Positions 10,599 to 23,134 of a stretch of 64,000 bases of DNA are shown here, one piece after another (within the stretch, counting starts at the first letter, position 1; every line of letters begins with the position of its first letter). This DNA is from Zantedeschia hybrid cultivar (lineage: Eukaryota; Streptophyta; Magnoliopsida; Alismatales; Araceae), in assembly GCA_030544215.1 (NCBI GenBank), contig JARZZO010000013.1, forward strand, positions 43,907,196 through 43,971,195, given 5' to 3'. Under the pieces are notes generated by a model. The model searched no databases, was not told the DNA's origin, and saw only the letters and a list, made by a program, of their open reading frames with translations. Both the position numbers and the translations under genes were made by a program.

Positions 10599-12776
10599 TG
10601 TAAGGATTGAGGTTTCGAATCCGATTATCGGGTCAGTTTCGGAGTCGGATCCCTTGGTTTGGGTCTTTGTGGGGCTGGGGCTTGTGTGTTTTTTTTCGCG
10701 TCGAGTTTGCTCAACGCAGTTCAAACGGCGTCCGGTGTGGTGGACGCGTTTTAAGGTGTGCCACGTGGACGCAACGTGGGCTAGTGTTGGGTCGCGGGAG
10801 TACGGCCTTGGTCTTACGCCATTTAGGGTACGACCCTAGTACGTCAGTGTACGACCCATCTTGCCGTCTGAATGACGTCGGTTTTGAACGACACGTTTTA
10901 ACTGGTTTCAGTTTGACCCCGCGAACCCTCCTTCATTTCCCTCATTTTCTCCTTTCCACTCTCTCTCCTCTCTTCTCTCCAGTCTCCGGCGCCCTTTTCC
11001 CCATTCTCCTTCATTTTCTCTCTCCATTCCTCCTCTCCCTCCACTCCATCAACCTCCTAACTTCTACCACTACCACCACCATTTCCTTCGCGGCGCATTT
11101 CTCTCCGGACGGCACCCGATGTCCCGGTAGAGTAACGGCGTCCACGGCGGTGGCGTGCGGCGTGGCGATTCGGCGGCTTGAAGCTCGGAGGAGTTCGAGT
11201 AACTGGTAGGGTGACGATCCTCGCGATGTTTTGTTTAAAATCATGTTTTTTCCGCTTTGGAGCATGTTTAGGAGATTTCTGGAGTAAAAATGATAATCTT
11301 ATAGAATAAGGAATGGTGGGTTTTTATTGGGTATTTGGATTCTCCTCTTATTCCTCTATTTTTTTGACGTTTTTATGCAATTTGGGGGAGAAATCTCACC
11401 TTGAGAATTGGGGGAAGGCGGAGGGAGAATCTGTCTGTGAGGGTTAAACGGCATCTGGAGACAGCGACGCTATTTCAAAGGCGGCTTCCACCCACGACGC
11501 GATTTATCCCAGATAACGAACTCTGTCTATGGATTTAATGGCGTCCAAGGACAACAACGCCATTTAAATGGCGACTCCTTTGAACGACGCGATTTAATTC
11601 GGATCACTCCGAGGCTTGATTCTATTTCTGTCGTGATTAGGCGACTAGGGACAGCGACGCCTTTTAAAATGTGACGACCTTGCACAACACGTTTTAGGCC
11701 ATCCTCCAAGGCTAGTTTTCGCACGAACCAGTTTAGGGGTTTTGAATGACGTCGGCCATGGGCGACGTGATTCAAGACATAATCTCATTAAAGCATGCAA
11801 TTAATATGTGTTTACATTGTTAGATAGTTTGGTTAACTGCATGCTTAAAAACATGCTCGAGGACGATGATTTCTACGTGATCGGATCGCACCGTGTTGCG
11901 TTTTGTGCGATCGTGGGTCTAGAGTGACAGTTATTAGCGTTTAGGCACCCTGTGTCGGTGTGGGAGTGACACGGCGTCGGTGTCTGAGTGGTGGGGTGAC
12001 ACCTAGAGAGAGGGTCACCTGGTGTACTCCGGGATATAGCTAGTACCGGTATGGGAGTAGTACATTCGAAGTGTCACTTGTGCTGGGAGAAGCAGAACAA
12101 CTTGGAGCATGTCAGGCCGGAGTAGCCAGCGCACTATCTGAGGGGTTGTTGTTTGGTCTCAGCAGGTCGATATTTTTCGCGTTCGGCCGCGTGGTTTGTG
12201 TGTTTAACCGAGGTGCTGGTTGTGGACTCCGTGATGGAGTGGTTTCTGAGTTGAGCATGTTACATTTTAAATGCATACGTTTTATATCAAAATTTAGGAG
12301 TTGTATTTACTATTTTATTCATTTAAATTATCTATATTTATGTTATTGTACTTGTGGGTGCGTGAGTGGGTGGTGGGGATCGAATGATCCTTACTGAGTT
12401 TTTTTCGATGAGACTTACCTTCTGCGGCTTTCAGGTGAGGGTTTCAGGCAGGCGTAGCGAGGAGAGTGTTGCCTTGGGTTGCGTGCCAACAGCCACTGTT
12501 CCGGGGTATGTCCCGATATAGTTGTTATTTCCTTTTCTAGCATGTACGTTTAATTATTTCTTTTCTGTTGGAATATGTAATTATTTGCTGAGTCAAGTCA
12601 ATTTGAAATAATTTTTAATTTATGCACTTCTTTTACAATTCGATGTGATGTGGATGTTTAGCTTAGTTTATCATTTATTTCTCAGACTTATCGAGATCCT
12701 GGTTTGACTCCAAATTTAATGATTCGATACTCATTTAGTAATCGGATCCCCAATTATAGGGTGACAAGTCATTACA
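10599..12776 (-). mobile_element. Solo LTR (2178 bp) with exact 5-bp target duplication
   Basis: Read on the minus strand, it starts TGTAATGACTTGTCACCC at 12776 and ends in CTTACA at 10599. It is flanked by identical TAAGT duplications (10594-10598 and 12777-12781). Long stretches match the plus-strand solo LTR at 53648-55897, in order and in inverted orientation. One shared block is the CCCACC(A/G)CCCACTCACGCACCCACAAG region. There is no primer-binding site, polypurine tract or polyprotein beside it, so it is a solo LTR. The frames at 10607-11209 and 12071-12397 lie inside it and are not genes. The TGTAA..TTACA ends resemble gypsy-type LTRs; the class is inference. Confidence 0.9.
11440..11790. 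repeat. Array of short CG-rich hairpins inside the solo LTR
   Basis: There is a series of near-palindromes of about 30-45 nt built from ATGGCGTC and GACGCCAT/GACGCGATTTA words. An example is ATGGCGTCCAAGGACAACAA followed by CGCCATTTA at 11539-11568. Similar units lie near 11468, 11573, 11658 and 11745. The homologous LTR at 53648-55897 has the same kind of array at 54680-54930 and 55570-55810. Confidence 0.7.
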
Positions 12777-13175
12777 TAAGTGGTGCACCTCATATGTGTT
12801 CTTAACTCTTGAGTCTCACCCACTTCGAGGAGTTAAAGATCCGAGTTTCAGGTGGCGTCTGATAGAATTGGGTGGCCTTAAAGTCAATCTTTGTACATTA
12901 TAGTTCTGAATATTAATAAAGGCGATCATTTCTTCATTTATAATTCTCGCAAATTAACTATCGCAATGAAGGTCCGTAGACAAATGTATGAGATATTGAA
13001 TCATGATTAGATCATGATAGTGAGATCAATATTCTTAGTCACTTATCTTAAACAGTTCTCGATCATAGGATATTTGAATTGGACATTAAATATCCGATAA
13101 GATCAATATATATTATTCCTGCTCATGCAATGAGGGTGAATGATCTCACATTCACTCGTGTGGTGACACTAAGAC

Positions 13176-13590
13176 CAGTGGCGGATCCAGAAACTTTATT
13201 CAGTGGGGTCACTCGGATCATTATTACATATATAGATATTTTATTTTTGTTATATTAAAAATATTAAAATAAAAATAAATATATTTTTACTCATTATAAA
13301 AATGAATACTTAATAAAAATGATACACTTCGTTATGAAGATTTTTTTCTTCCAAATACACTCAACGAATTCTTTATTAAATCATAAATATAAATCATAAT
13401 ACTATGTAAAAAATTCAGTAGAACTGAGTTCCAAGTGAGACTAGGGTCCTATGGGTCATCTAAAAAATTCAGCAGGGTCCCCTTATACTTAAATTTAAAA
13501 TTTACCTTATTAAATTAAGGCTCTTCTACTAAAATTTTAAATTTTCAGTGGGGTCCTGGGACCCCACTGAAATGGGCTGCATCGCCACTG
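13176..13590. mobile_element. hAT-type MITE, 415 bp, with exact 8-bp target duplication
   Basis: The terminal repeats are CAGTGGCGGATCC at the left and, reverse-complemented, CAGTGGCGATGCAG at the right. Subterminal CAGTGGGGTC words are also inverted. The flanks carry an identical ACTAAGAC (13168-13175 and 13591-13598). It is inserted in solo LTR copy A and contains no transposase. Confidence 0.93.
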
Positions 13591-13858
13591 ACTAAGACAA
13601 GCTTGTGGGTGCTCATTAGATAATGAGTTCACTGAACATATCCGAATAAGAATTCATGAATGGTCATTATACCTGATAGTCAATCAGAGAATTCCATCGT
13701 TGCAGTAGCGCAGTTGATCATTTGACCTGAGTCACCAATGATACTTTACTTGTACACCATTGTGACTTGATTCTCTGGCTTGTAGACTTTAACCATTAAG
13801 TCCACGATAGTCAGTCTCTCAGACACAGTGGAAAGCTTGCGAAGGTAATTGAGTGAAC

Positions 13859-15402
13859 TGTTAGTATTAGATGGTCTCAAAGCCAATCCGATACTGTGTA
13901 CTTATTCAGATTATTAATAAATGGCAATAATTCATGGTGTGTAATTAATTTGATCTGTGTTTATCGTATCACGATGAAGTCCATGAACATGTGCAATAGC
14001 CTTCGGATTATGATGAGATCATAATTACGGGACTGAAGACTTATAAACATATGTTCTTAATTGTTCCTAGTCATAGGATGTTTGAGATAGGACATCGAAC
14101 ATCCGGATAGACTAGTATAGGTTACTTCAGCTCATATGATGAGGGTGACTGATCCCATAAGTCACTTGTGCGGAGACACTATGCTGAACCTATAGGTGCT
14201 CATTGGTGAATGAGTTCACTGAACTGATCCGACTATGAATCGCTGGATGGTAATCACCTCACTGTTAACCAGCTCGATTCATTTGTTACGGTTGCGTAGA
14301 TGATCCTTGGACCTGAGACTCCAAAGATATCTTGTTGGTAGGTTTCTGAGCTTTGACCTTGACGAACGAATCCCTAACCATGGGTTATCAATAAGTCAAG
14401 CGATCGGGTTCAGGGAAATGCCATCGAAGGTAATTGTGTGTTCAATACGGGATCATCCGCTCTCGGTTGTTTGAGAGAGAATGTTCCAGGAATGATGCGT
14501 TTAAAGTCTCTGGCCAGGGCGGACTCTGTAATCGATAAGGAGTTATCGGATTCAGATTAGCGGCATCTGATTCAAGTGAATCGACCAAATAGGGTTTAAC
14601 AGTAAACCATGCCCTAGGTCGATTCGGGAACATTGTACGGATGAAGGATTATATCCGCGCGCTAACCGATGATAGAAAGGTTCCAATAGAGGGTTGCGAT
14701 AACCCCGGTGCCATCCAGGATCACGCGATGTTGCTTGGCATCCAACGTGATCGGCAGTCCGTCCGAATTTATTGTGGGACATTAAATTCGGCTGATTAAT
14801 TGAATATAAGGATATTAATTAATTCAGTGGGTCAGTAAAGGGTTACTAGACTTAATGGGCTATTAACTGGATTGGTATTTGGGCCTAGAGGGTCACATGC
14901 AAATAGTTTTCAAGTCGATGGATAATCCGACAGGATTTCGGATAAGTCTGGGTTTTTATGAAAAACCGCAAACTGACTTCTTATAAAAGAACGGATTCTA
15001 CGTCCGGGGCCAGCAACCATGACCTAGTCGTCATTCGTTCTTCCCCACTTTCTCTCTCTTCTGGACGTGCGGTTCCCAACTGCTCCACCTTCCGTTCGAC
15101 GGGGATTCCGAATCCGCATGTCGCGGCGGATAACGCGCAGTCAGACGGGATCTTCGAACGCCGCAGCGAGCGAGGACGATCCATCGCGAGGAGAACCGCG
15201 TGGATACCGCTAGAGGTCGGACATCTGCGCGACTTGCGGCATCGCTCCGACGGAACCGAAAAACGGACTCGGATTCGAATCCGCGTAAGGTAAATTCGAT
15301 TTACACTGGTTTAATTTTAACGACCGAAATGGGACAGATCCGATTCCGAAAATTATATTCCGCTGCGTTTTAGGATCGGATCCCGACACAACGATCCCAA
15401 CA
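13859..15402 (+). mobile_element. Solo LTR copy B (1544 bp), nested in copy A, exact target duplication
   Basis: It starts TGTTAGTATTAGATGG and ends GATCCCAACA. The flanks are identical TGAAC duplications (13854-13858 and 15403-15407). It has a TTTTTATGAAAAACCGC motif followed by a TATAAAA box at 14982, as expected for an LTR promoter, then a GC-rich leader. It is the same family as the copy it invaded and as copy C at 58215-59760. Frames at 14442-15293 lie inside it and are not genes. Confidence 0.92.
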
Positions 15403-16371
15403 TGAACAACAGGGGATCACTCACTTTTAGTATACGACTGAAGAGAGAATGTCCTATGGATGTGTACACATAAATCTATGGTCAGGGTCAACTGAAAGAG
15501 ATGTCTTTCTAGAAGTTAACTGAGTAGTGGAATCCATCTAAATAATACGATAAAAGGTTTGACTATGAAACTATACATTTGCATTATTGGAACATTGGAT
15601 GAGTGAAGGATTTTATCTGTGCGGTATCTGCAGACGGAAAGATTCAAATAAAGGGGACATTATCCCTTATATCTTATGGGATCATGAGGTAGTGTTTGGT
15701 GCCGTTCATGGTCAGAAGGTCAAGTGGATTAATCATCGAATCATAAACTACTTATTTATTGAATTAATTATTTAACATATGATGTTTAAGTAATAATTAA
15801 TAAATAATAAACTTTATAATTAGTTTTAAGTTTAGTGGGCCTAAAACCAGACTGATATATAGGCTTGGAGGGTCACACACATAAGAGTTCTCGTAAGATG
15901 GTAAGAGATGTTAAATATTATATTTATCTGAATTTTTGTGAAAAGCCGCAGGATAAACATGAATATTTAAATAGAGAATTATCAAAAGCCAAGCTCTTGG
16001 TCTATTATTAGTATAAGAGAAGGCCCAAGGAGTGGTGTACGTACACCACAAGCCTAGAGTTTTTCTCTCTCCTCTTTATCTATCTCGAAGAAGATCCCTC
16101 TCTCTTCTCAACTGTATGGTGGATTTAAGATCGGGTCGAAGTACTCAAGCCGAGGAGAAAATCGCGTCTGCGTCGGGAGCTCGTGTGGATACCTCTGGAG
16201 ATTGTGTGTGTGCGCGATTACCGAAATAGTTCAATCCACGGGAGATTTGAAACCCGATAAAGGTGAAGAATAATTCTTCCCGTAAATTTAATCGTCTATT
16301 TTTCGATCCCAGCAACCTGATACAGAGGAATCGTTGTTTTATTTTCCGTTGTGCATCATTGATTCCTAACA

Positions 16372-17726
16372 ACGTCCTACCAATCCGATCTCTGGTAATG
16401 ACAATAGATCGAATATGGTGCATATAGTGAACTATCTATTATCATATCTACCAAGTAGATTGTGTATATATTTATGGTTCATCAGTTATTAGGTCGCAAG
16501 CTACTTTGTAATATCTAAAAAAAAGTGTTTATTGGTCATCTATTGGATAGTTAATGATTTAAAGTGGGATCTTATGAAACTTAACTTTGAAGTATATGCT
16601 ATAAACTATACTTATAATAAAAAATATTATTTTTTACTTTTTAACTCCTATAAACTTTTAATATTACAAATAAACCTTCATAATCCAACTATTTACAAAT
16701 AAGCTCTTATCACTACAACTTTCTTACAAATAAGCTCTTTTAGAGACTTATTTATAATATTCTTAGCCCTTACGGGCTTGTTTGTGAGAGGGAAGATTTT
16801 TTTCAGAAACGAAGGCATATGTGCGATGAGCTGAGCGGAGAGGGGTGATAGCAAAAAAGGAGCGGAGAGGGGCAACAGTGCAAAGTAGGGATGCAAACGG
16901 GTAAGCATCTAATGTAGACCTATGACTCCATCTATTAAGTAATCAGTCTAAAAATATTATCAGTTAATTGTCCTGTAAGTAAATAATTGGTTTAATAATC
17001 AGATCTTAGACCATATGTATTCAATTAGAAAAAAGAAAGTATATCCATTACCTTATCCGTTATGTATATCAATTTTTATCGGTTACTACTTGCAATCCTA
17101 AGGCAAAGGTATATGTGGAGGAAAGCAAGGGTGTAGGGAGGACATATGTGAGGTGGCAGTAGGAAAGGCTGGAGGGATTGGCATCTAATACAACAAAAAC
17201 ATATGGTAAAAGAGCAAAGCTGCACCAGTGAAGCTTCTTCCTAACCCTCTTCAAACATGAATGGCATGCCATCAGAGGAAGAGAAAAAGAAGGCTATGGT
17301 TTAAGAAGAAGAAGAAATACCTCTGGATAAGAACGTTTAATGTGAGGAAGAGTCTTGCACGGACCCACCGAAAGAAGAAGAAGAAGAAGAAAGACCTCTG
17401 GATTTTTCTTATTAGTCTTCTAAGCATTTAAGGGCTCCTTCGTGGTACCATGCAACTTGATCGCATAAGATGACTTTATATCATGTACGTCAAGTTTAAC
17501 TTGGATATAATATGTAATATCAGAGAAGATATACTGGACTCGTTCAATCTTGCATCTATTTCTCAACTCTAAACTCAATTGTAAATTCGAACCCGATTCC
17601 TGACTGGTACTTAGTAGATGAAAAATCTTTTAAATGATCACATGAATAATTGGGCTACTATCAATCGATCATTGATGTGACATTCTACTAATCAAAACTC
17701 AGAATTAGTATATTAACTATCTTTAA
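16372..17726. other. AT-rich intergenic DNA with one foldback-family arm
   Basis: The stretch 16620-16790 carries one arm of the foldback family seen at 10080-10352 (TTTTTAACTCCTATAAACTTTTAATATTACAAATAA). A short GAA microsatellite lies at about 17370-17395. No gene is recognised. Confidence 0.5.
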
Positions 17727-18052
17727 GGTTTACTTTGTTTGTGGAATAGGGTCGGAATAACCGGTGTAAAGACTCTATTCTGATTTGATTGAAGGTATGC
17801 TTAATTCTCCCAATTCTCCCAACTCCTCAAACTCTACCTGAAATATCTAATCTCCCAATTCTCTCAATTTTACTTTTTATTTCACTCATTATTCCATTTA
17901 TTCTTACCAAATCACTTGGAATAACGCAGTGTAATTCTCCTTATTCTGAGTGGAATACCAACAATTTAACAAATCAAAATACCTCTTATTCTGATTTAAG
18001 AAATCCCCAAAATCTTATTCTAATTTAAGTTATTGTGCAATCAAAGTGAGCC
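17727..18052. mobile_element. Tourist-like (PIF/Harbinger) MITE, 326 bp
   Basis: The left end is GGTTTACTTTGTTTGTGGAA. The right end, reverse-complemented, is GGCTCACTTTGATTGCACAA. Both are flanked by the trinucleotide TAA (17724-17726 and 18053-18055), the Tourist/PIF-Harbinger target duplication. The inner sequence (ACTTGGAATAACGCAGTG, CCTCTTATTCTG) is shared with the larger element at 29904-31506, so the two are one family. Confidence 0.85.
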
Positions 18053-18055
18053 TAA

Positions 18056-18912
18056 GAGTCAAGTAACTAGTCCCTTTCCACCCACCCTTGCCAGAAGCAA
18101 ACATAGGCAGAACAATACACCCCGTGTCATGGGAATAGATTGTTTATGGTTCTCCATAAATAAAGCTTAGTCAATACTTACTCGGGGTTAAGTCAGAACT
18201 CCCACTCACATAAACAAGAAGAAACTCCTGCAAAAAATTATTGAAAAGATATGTGACTCAAACTTTATGTGAGTATAAACTTAGTATTACCCAAGGTTGT
18301 AGCTGATATGCTTTCCCCATGCGATAAAGAAAGCGGACACCTCCCCTCTCCCCCCACACCCTAGGGCAACAACCATGGTGCTGATTATTTTTTTTCTAGT
18401 GCCAGACTTGTGTTTCATGAATTTGTTCATAAGTACTTTGTTGAATAAAAATATCTAGATGAGAGAAGATCAGGCCAATCAAAACAACACATGATTAAAC
18501 ATGAGCTTGGTGGGATCAAATCATAAGAAGACTCAATTTACTTGCTATTTCAATTTCTCCTTCTTTTTTAGCCAGTAGATAGATCCTTACCTCCATAACA
18601 CTCTTGTCCTTGTAGATGCCAAGTTTGGCTGAAGATACGTCTATGTTTGGGTTACATATCTGTCTGGTTCACTCCTAGTATAGCTCCTATTGGACTTTCC
18701 TTTTTATTTCTATACACAGGTCATTTAGAAATTAGAACTGTAGACCCTAAATTAATAATTCTCCTTGTATTAGTACACTTGGTTTCTCTTAGTTGCTAAT
18801 GCCTAGTAGAGCATAGTTGTGTATTTATTGTACTCATCAGTTTATGTTCCCCTCTTTGCAGCATTTGCTTATTTATGAAATTTATTCTGAAGTATTTTAG
18901 TTCAGATCAACC
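18056..18912. other. Sequence upstream of the HIR pseudogene
   Basis: No element is recognised. A TTTGCAG acceptor-like site at about 18855-18861, just upstream of the HIR start codon, may be the remnant of a 5' leader intron. Confidence 0.3.
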
Positions 18913-19134
18913 ATGGGCAATTCGCTTTGCTTTGCAAACGTTGATCAGTCCACTATGGCTATTAAGGTTTGGAGGGTTTGAAGGAGTGCTTGAGCCGGGA
19001 TGCTATTTCATCCCTCGGTTCCTTGGCATTCAATTGGTTGGTCGGCTCACACTCCGGTTGCAGCAGTTGGATGTGAAATGTGCGACAAAGGCTAAGATTT
19101 GTCTCTTCTTATGTGTTAATGGTAGCAAATCCCC
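18913..19134 (+). pseudogene. HIR pseudogene fragment 1: N-terminus
   Basis: The ATG at 18913 opens MGNSLCFANVDQSTMAIK, the typical HIR amino terminus with Gly2 for myristoylation. About 5 nt are missing at 18967, and the frame shifts to FGGFEGVLEPGC, then LVGRLTLRLQQLDVKCATKAK. The sequence then degenerates. A trace of the next residues (MVAN in place of VVAS) is detectable near 19117-19128. Confidence 0.88.
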
Positions 19135-19815
19135 TCCCCCTCTTGACCTTAAAAGAAAAAAAGACTAATTCTACTTTGAGGATCCCTCATATTGTTGCAG
19201 CCCATTAACTGAGCAACACAAGAAAACAAATCCAAGCTTATGTGTTTGATGGTATGATGCACGCATTCCAATTGTTCAAACTTGTACATACGTGGAAGGT
19301 CTTTAATTATAATCTTCTTTGATTATCCTCACCTATGATTGGGAGTGCTCACCTTTCTTTTCACTATATGATTAAATAAATTTTGCATCCAGCACTTAAA
19401 GTATACATGAGGTGCAGGTAACACAAGCTTAAAAGCAGAGAACTCACATGTAATTTAGTTATGTATTGTGACGAATTCCTTAATGCTTTCATTGATTCAT
19501 AAAGCAAAATGATTATTGTGAACTGTTTCATGGAATATTGTTCTAGTGCCAATGGATATTTTTGTTGATCCATGTGATGGTTTTTTATTTTTTTTACATT
19601 TTAATTTGTAACAAATTTTGGTGTGATAAGAATAAAATCTTTCCAATTCCATTATGCTACCTTTTGTAGATTTTTACTTAATCATAAAGGGAGATACTGC
19701 AGGGACACCATATGGCATATGTTATTTGCCAAAGTAGTGATATTTTACAAGTGCCGGTCTTTTGATAATTTTGTTTTGTTGAGTAGTGGATACAAAGTGA
19801 GATTTGTTCTTTCCT

Positions 19816-19927
19816 CCTTTCCTGGTTATTAGATCCACTATCCCAAAGCTCAACCTTGATGATGGATTTGAGCAAAAGAATGGTACAGGAAAGCAGTGGA
19901 AGATGAACTTGGGAAAGCTATGTCTAA
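19816..19927 (+). pseudogene. HIR pseudogene fragment 2
   Basis: This reads FLVIRSTIPKLNLDDGFEQKN, corresponding to the family's FDVIRA(S/T)(V/I)PKLNLDD segment. A one-base loss follows, after which AVEDELGKAMS continues in another frame. It stops at the TAA (19925-19927), where the Tourist-like MITE begins. Confidence 0.87.
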
Positions 19928-20335
19928 GTCTCCGTTTGATAACAATTCTATCTCATATTCGAAGTCTTCAGATTCAGCGAGAATCTGAAAACTATAAAAA
20001 AAAATTAAATGAAAAGAGGTAGATGGATTCTATAAGAATTTAGATTTTGTTTCATATTAAAAAAGGACCTCTTTTCGATTCATGACGAATCTTTTAAAAA
20101 GTAACATCTTCTTTTTTTCCCTTTTTACTCACCTAAAGTTCCTAAAAGGGAGTAATATAAGAATAAAAGTGTCTTTTGATATGTCTTCAAATTTGAGTTT
20201 TTATGGTCTTTTCAAATGGGATTCTAAAAAGTAAACACTTATTAAGATTTAGACTTGAGAGATGATGACGTGACTCTTTTCAAAATCTAAATTCCTCTAA
20301 AATTTAAAGTCCCAAAATCGTTACCAAACGGAGCC
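19928..20335. mobile_element. Tourist-like MITE (408 bp) inserted in HIR coding sequence
   Basis: The left end is GTCTCCGTTTGATAACAATT. The right end, reverse-complemented, is GGCTCCGTTTGGTAACGATT. The target duplication is TAA. The left copy is 19925-19927. The right copy is TA (20336-20337) plus the A at 23135, because a later LTR inserted inside it. The element at 57868-59862 is the same family in the opposite orientation (shared words TCAAATTTGA, AAGAGGTC, GAAACAAAATCTAAATTC). Removing it, together with the LTR, joins the HIR frame as Met-Ser-Asn-Tyr-Gly-Tyr-Glu, so the insertion was into an exon. Confidence 0.9.
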
Positions 20336-20337
20336 TA

Positions 20338-23129
20338 TGTAACACCCCCATATCCCGTGTTTGTTCATATCTGACTTTTGGCATAATTCAGAGATAGTAT
20401 AGACACAGAATATAGCATACACATAACTAAAATGAGAGCATGAGAGTCCACAATACAATAAATAATTAAAGTCATCCATTGCACGAGTCCAAATAGCATT
20501 AAGTCAACAAAGTCCGCAAATAAACAATTTGATAACAACAACAGTCTCTGAATAACATAAAAATCTCTTCACCCTCAGGATCTCTCAAATTACATTAAAG
20601 ACTCACTTACTCTTATTACATCAATCAACTAAAATAAAAAGACTCATATTACCACACTAACTCTTGACCTCAACAAACTCTAAGAAATACTTAATCTTCG
20701 TAGTCAGAATCAAAATCCAATTATCTAGCCACCTCCTTTCAAAAACTGATTAAAAAATTTACTGAGTACAAAATTCAGTGAGCATCGTACCCAACAGGTT
20801 AAACATATAATAATTGAAAACTACATGATAGCTAAATTATAACATGGAGAATTCACAATACTACATATAAGTCAGATAAGGAAATGATACAAAACAAGAT
20901 CTCACATATATCATATTAAATCACATATAACTTATCACATATATCAAATTCTTCTTAAATTGTTTGAAAACAAACTACTAGTTATAAACATATCACACAA
21001 ATCCTCCAACACATAGGGAGGCTTATATCATATAGCATATGGCTTATACTTATAACTAGTAACATATAATCAAGTTAAATTGCTTCAAAATTTAGATATA
21101 AGAAAATTATACAAGACTAAAATAGATTTCAAATGACTTAAAACAAATCCAAATTGAACTTATTATATGCCAAGATTATCACATTTCACATATTAAATGG
21201 GCAAGCATCCTAACCATAATATAAAGGGCCACACATACACATATACTGGGTACTTCGGCAATAGTACCAAGGCTTGGTTAATGCAGAACTGGGGATCACA
21301 TATATCCATCCACTACGTCATATTGAAGTTGGTTTCATAGATTTTATTCGTTGCCCTCCGATTCACACAATATCATATCCAACAAGGACGCTTCCGTTGG
21401 AATCGGGCCACATAATCTCCTTAAGAGGAAAATATCCATATCACACATTATTCAACATAATGACGCATGATTTACAGTAATTAAAATTCATTAAATTACT
21501 TAAAATTCAAATAGTCACATATTTAATAGTACAATTTGTCAAAAGTAATAACATTTGAATAAAAAGAGACAAATTTAAAGCACCACATCTCATTACTAAA
21601 ATTTTTCATGTAAAATAGGTTCCAATAAGTCAAAAATGATATTTAAAATGTTCTGAATTTCTACAGAATTTTTGAAACACTTTTCATAATTTTCTAACTT
21701 GAAAACCCTATATCAAAACTAAAACATACTATTTATTGAAACGAATATAAAATACCTTCAGAAATTATTGAAACTTGGAAGATATGGTAGAAATATAATA
21801 TTCATCATGTCTGCAAAGTTTCACAATTTTCTGAATCCATTTGACCCACGTTTTAACTCGAAGTTCGGTTCCCATTTAAATTACATAGTTCACAGTGCGA
21901 CAACTATGAATTTAATAGTAAAATAAATATTAAATAATTTTATTTTATTTTTAAAAAAATACAGGCATAACTAAACATGTAGAGAATAGTTGTTTAGAAT
22001 TTTCAAGCTTTTGAACCATAAACGAAGGAGATAAACACATCTAAACATAGGACAAGAAAATTGGAATTGTGGGAGTAAAACGTCTAGGTAGATGGATGTT
22101 TTCGTTGATAAACATCCAAGTTTTGGACATTTTGTCAGCCCAAAAATATCCAGATACGTGGACACCCAATTCACAAAATGTCCAATCGACTAGACACTTT
22201 ACCAGTATCGTTCCAGAAACTTTGGGTTGTCTAGAACATGGAATATCTTTAGGTTTTTTAAAATCTTTGAAACTTTTCTTCAAACACAATGATTCTACAT
22301 CGAAATATAGAGATTCTTGCATAATATTAAGTTTTAAAAGATATCATAATAATTAAAATTTACTATAAATACAAATTAATCCATGTTGGAGGATAATCAT
22401 CGCCTACCTCCAACAAATCCCTCCAATTCTATCACGAAGTCAGAGACTCCTAGCCTTCCTTCTAGATCACTAGGCCTCCTAGAATATGTTATCAATACGA
22501 AATCATTAATCCATAAACTTTAAGCCACCTCTTCTTCTCTATTCTTCAAGAAAGAGTAAAATACCCACCTTCTTACTTAAGTGTGGTTGCTATAGTTTAA
22601 TGACACCTCTGAGCACCTATATATAGTTCAAACACTCTAATTCTAATTCCACATGACCTCTATAGTCTACCTTTGGATCGGATTAAGCTTTCCTTCCATG
22701 AATCAAATAGAATCCTACTCAAAATCGGATTCCTCTCACGTATTTATGTTTACCATATATGAAAATCTGATTTTTTGACTTAATAAACGGAATGGTCTTC
22801 TACAAAGTTGTAGATCTCTTCGAGTTCTTTCCAACGGTACCAACCACATTAAAATCTGAATTATATACTAGAAGTTATTGCCAAGTTGTTGACCCATTTT
22901 CTTGGGTACTTGAACCTAAATTTTTTTCCAACTTAATGGGATATAACCACTCATTACCTCAAGTTAATGTGCTAAATTTTGTAATTGAATTACACTTTAT
23001 TAAATCCTCTAATTATTATCACTATTAATATTTATTTATTTATTATTATTATTATCACTATTATTATTTATTTAATCATTATTGTTATTAATATTGTTGT
23101 TGTTGTTTTAAAAAATATAAGATGTTACA
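20338..23129 (+). mobile_element. Solo LTR or non-autonomous LTR element (2.8 kb) nested at the MITE edge
   Basis: It starts TGTAACACCCCCATATCCCG and ends GATGTTACA. Near-identical 5-bp flanks are GCCTA (20333-20337) and GCGTA (23130-23134). The body is AT-rich with no polyprotein. It has the same order of motifs as the LTR at 50586-56345, such as AGTCCAAATA..CAA(A)GTCC(A/G)CAAA and the TACAAAG(T/C)..CTTT(C)CAA..GATACCAA(T/C)CA region. A gypsy-type LTR is likely from the TGTAACACCCC start, but this is inference. Direct evidence for a second LTR or internal region is lacking. Frames inside it (21274-23028) are not genes. Confidence 0.85.
22998..23095. repeat. (ATT)n-rich microsatellite
   Basis: Imperfect TTATTATT/ATTATT repeats near the 3' end of the nested LTR. 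Confidence 0.8.
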
Positions 23130-23134
23130 GCGTA

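Larger units (their letters stand above)
12860..16371 (+). mobile_element. Solo LTR copy A (about 1.55 kb net), split by two later insertions
   Basis: It starts TGATAGAATTGGGTGGCC at 12860 and ends CCTAACA at 16371. The flanks are near-identical duplications, GCGTC (12855-12859) and ACGTC (16372-16376). The body is colinear with the complete copies B (13859-15402) and C (58215-59760). Shared points are the 'opposite' ends, the TGAGTTCACTGAAC segment and a TTTTTGTGAAAAGCCGC motif before a TATTTAAATAG box at about 15976. A hAT MITE (13176-13590) and copy B interrupt it. Removing both leaves an LTR of the family's usual length. Copia-type is possible, but the class is not proven. Confidence 0.85.

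Noticed and set aside
10607..11209. 200-codon open frame, also frames at 12071-12397
   Set aside because: They lie inside a solo LTR with perfect target duplications; no domain or splice support.
14442..15293. Frames of 60-110 codons on both strands
   Set aside because: Inside solo LTR copy B; the GC-rich leader of the LTR explains them.
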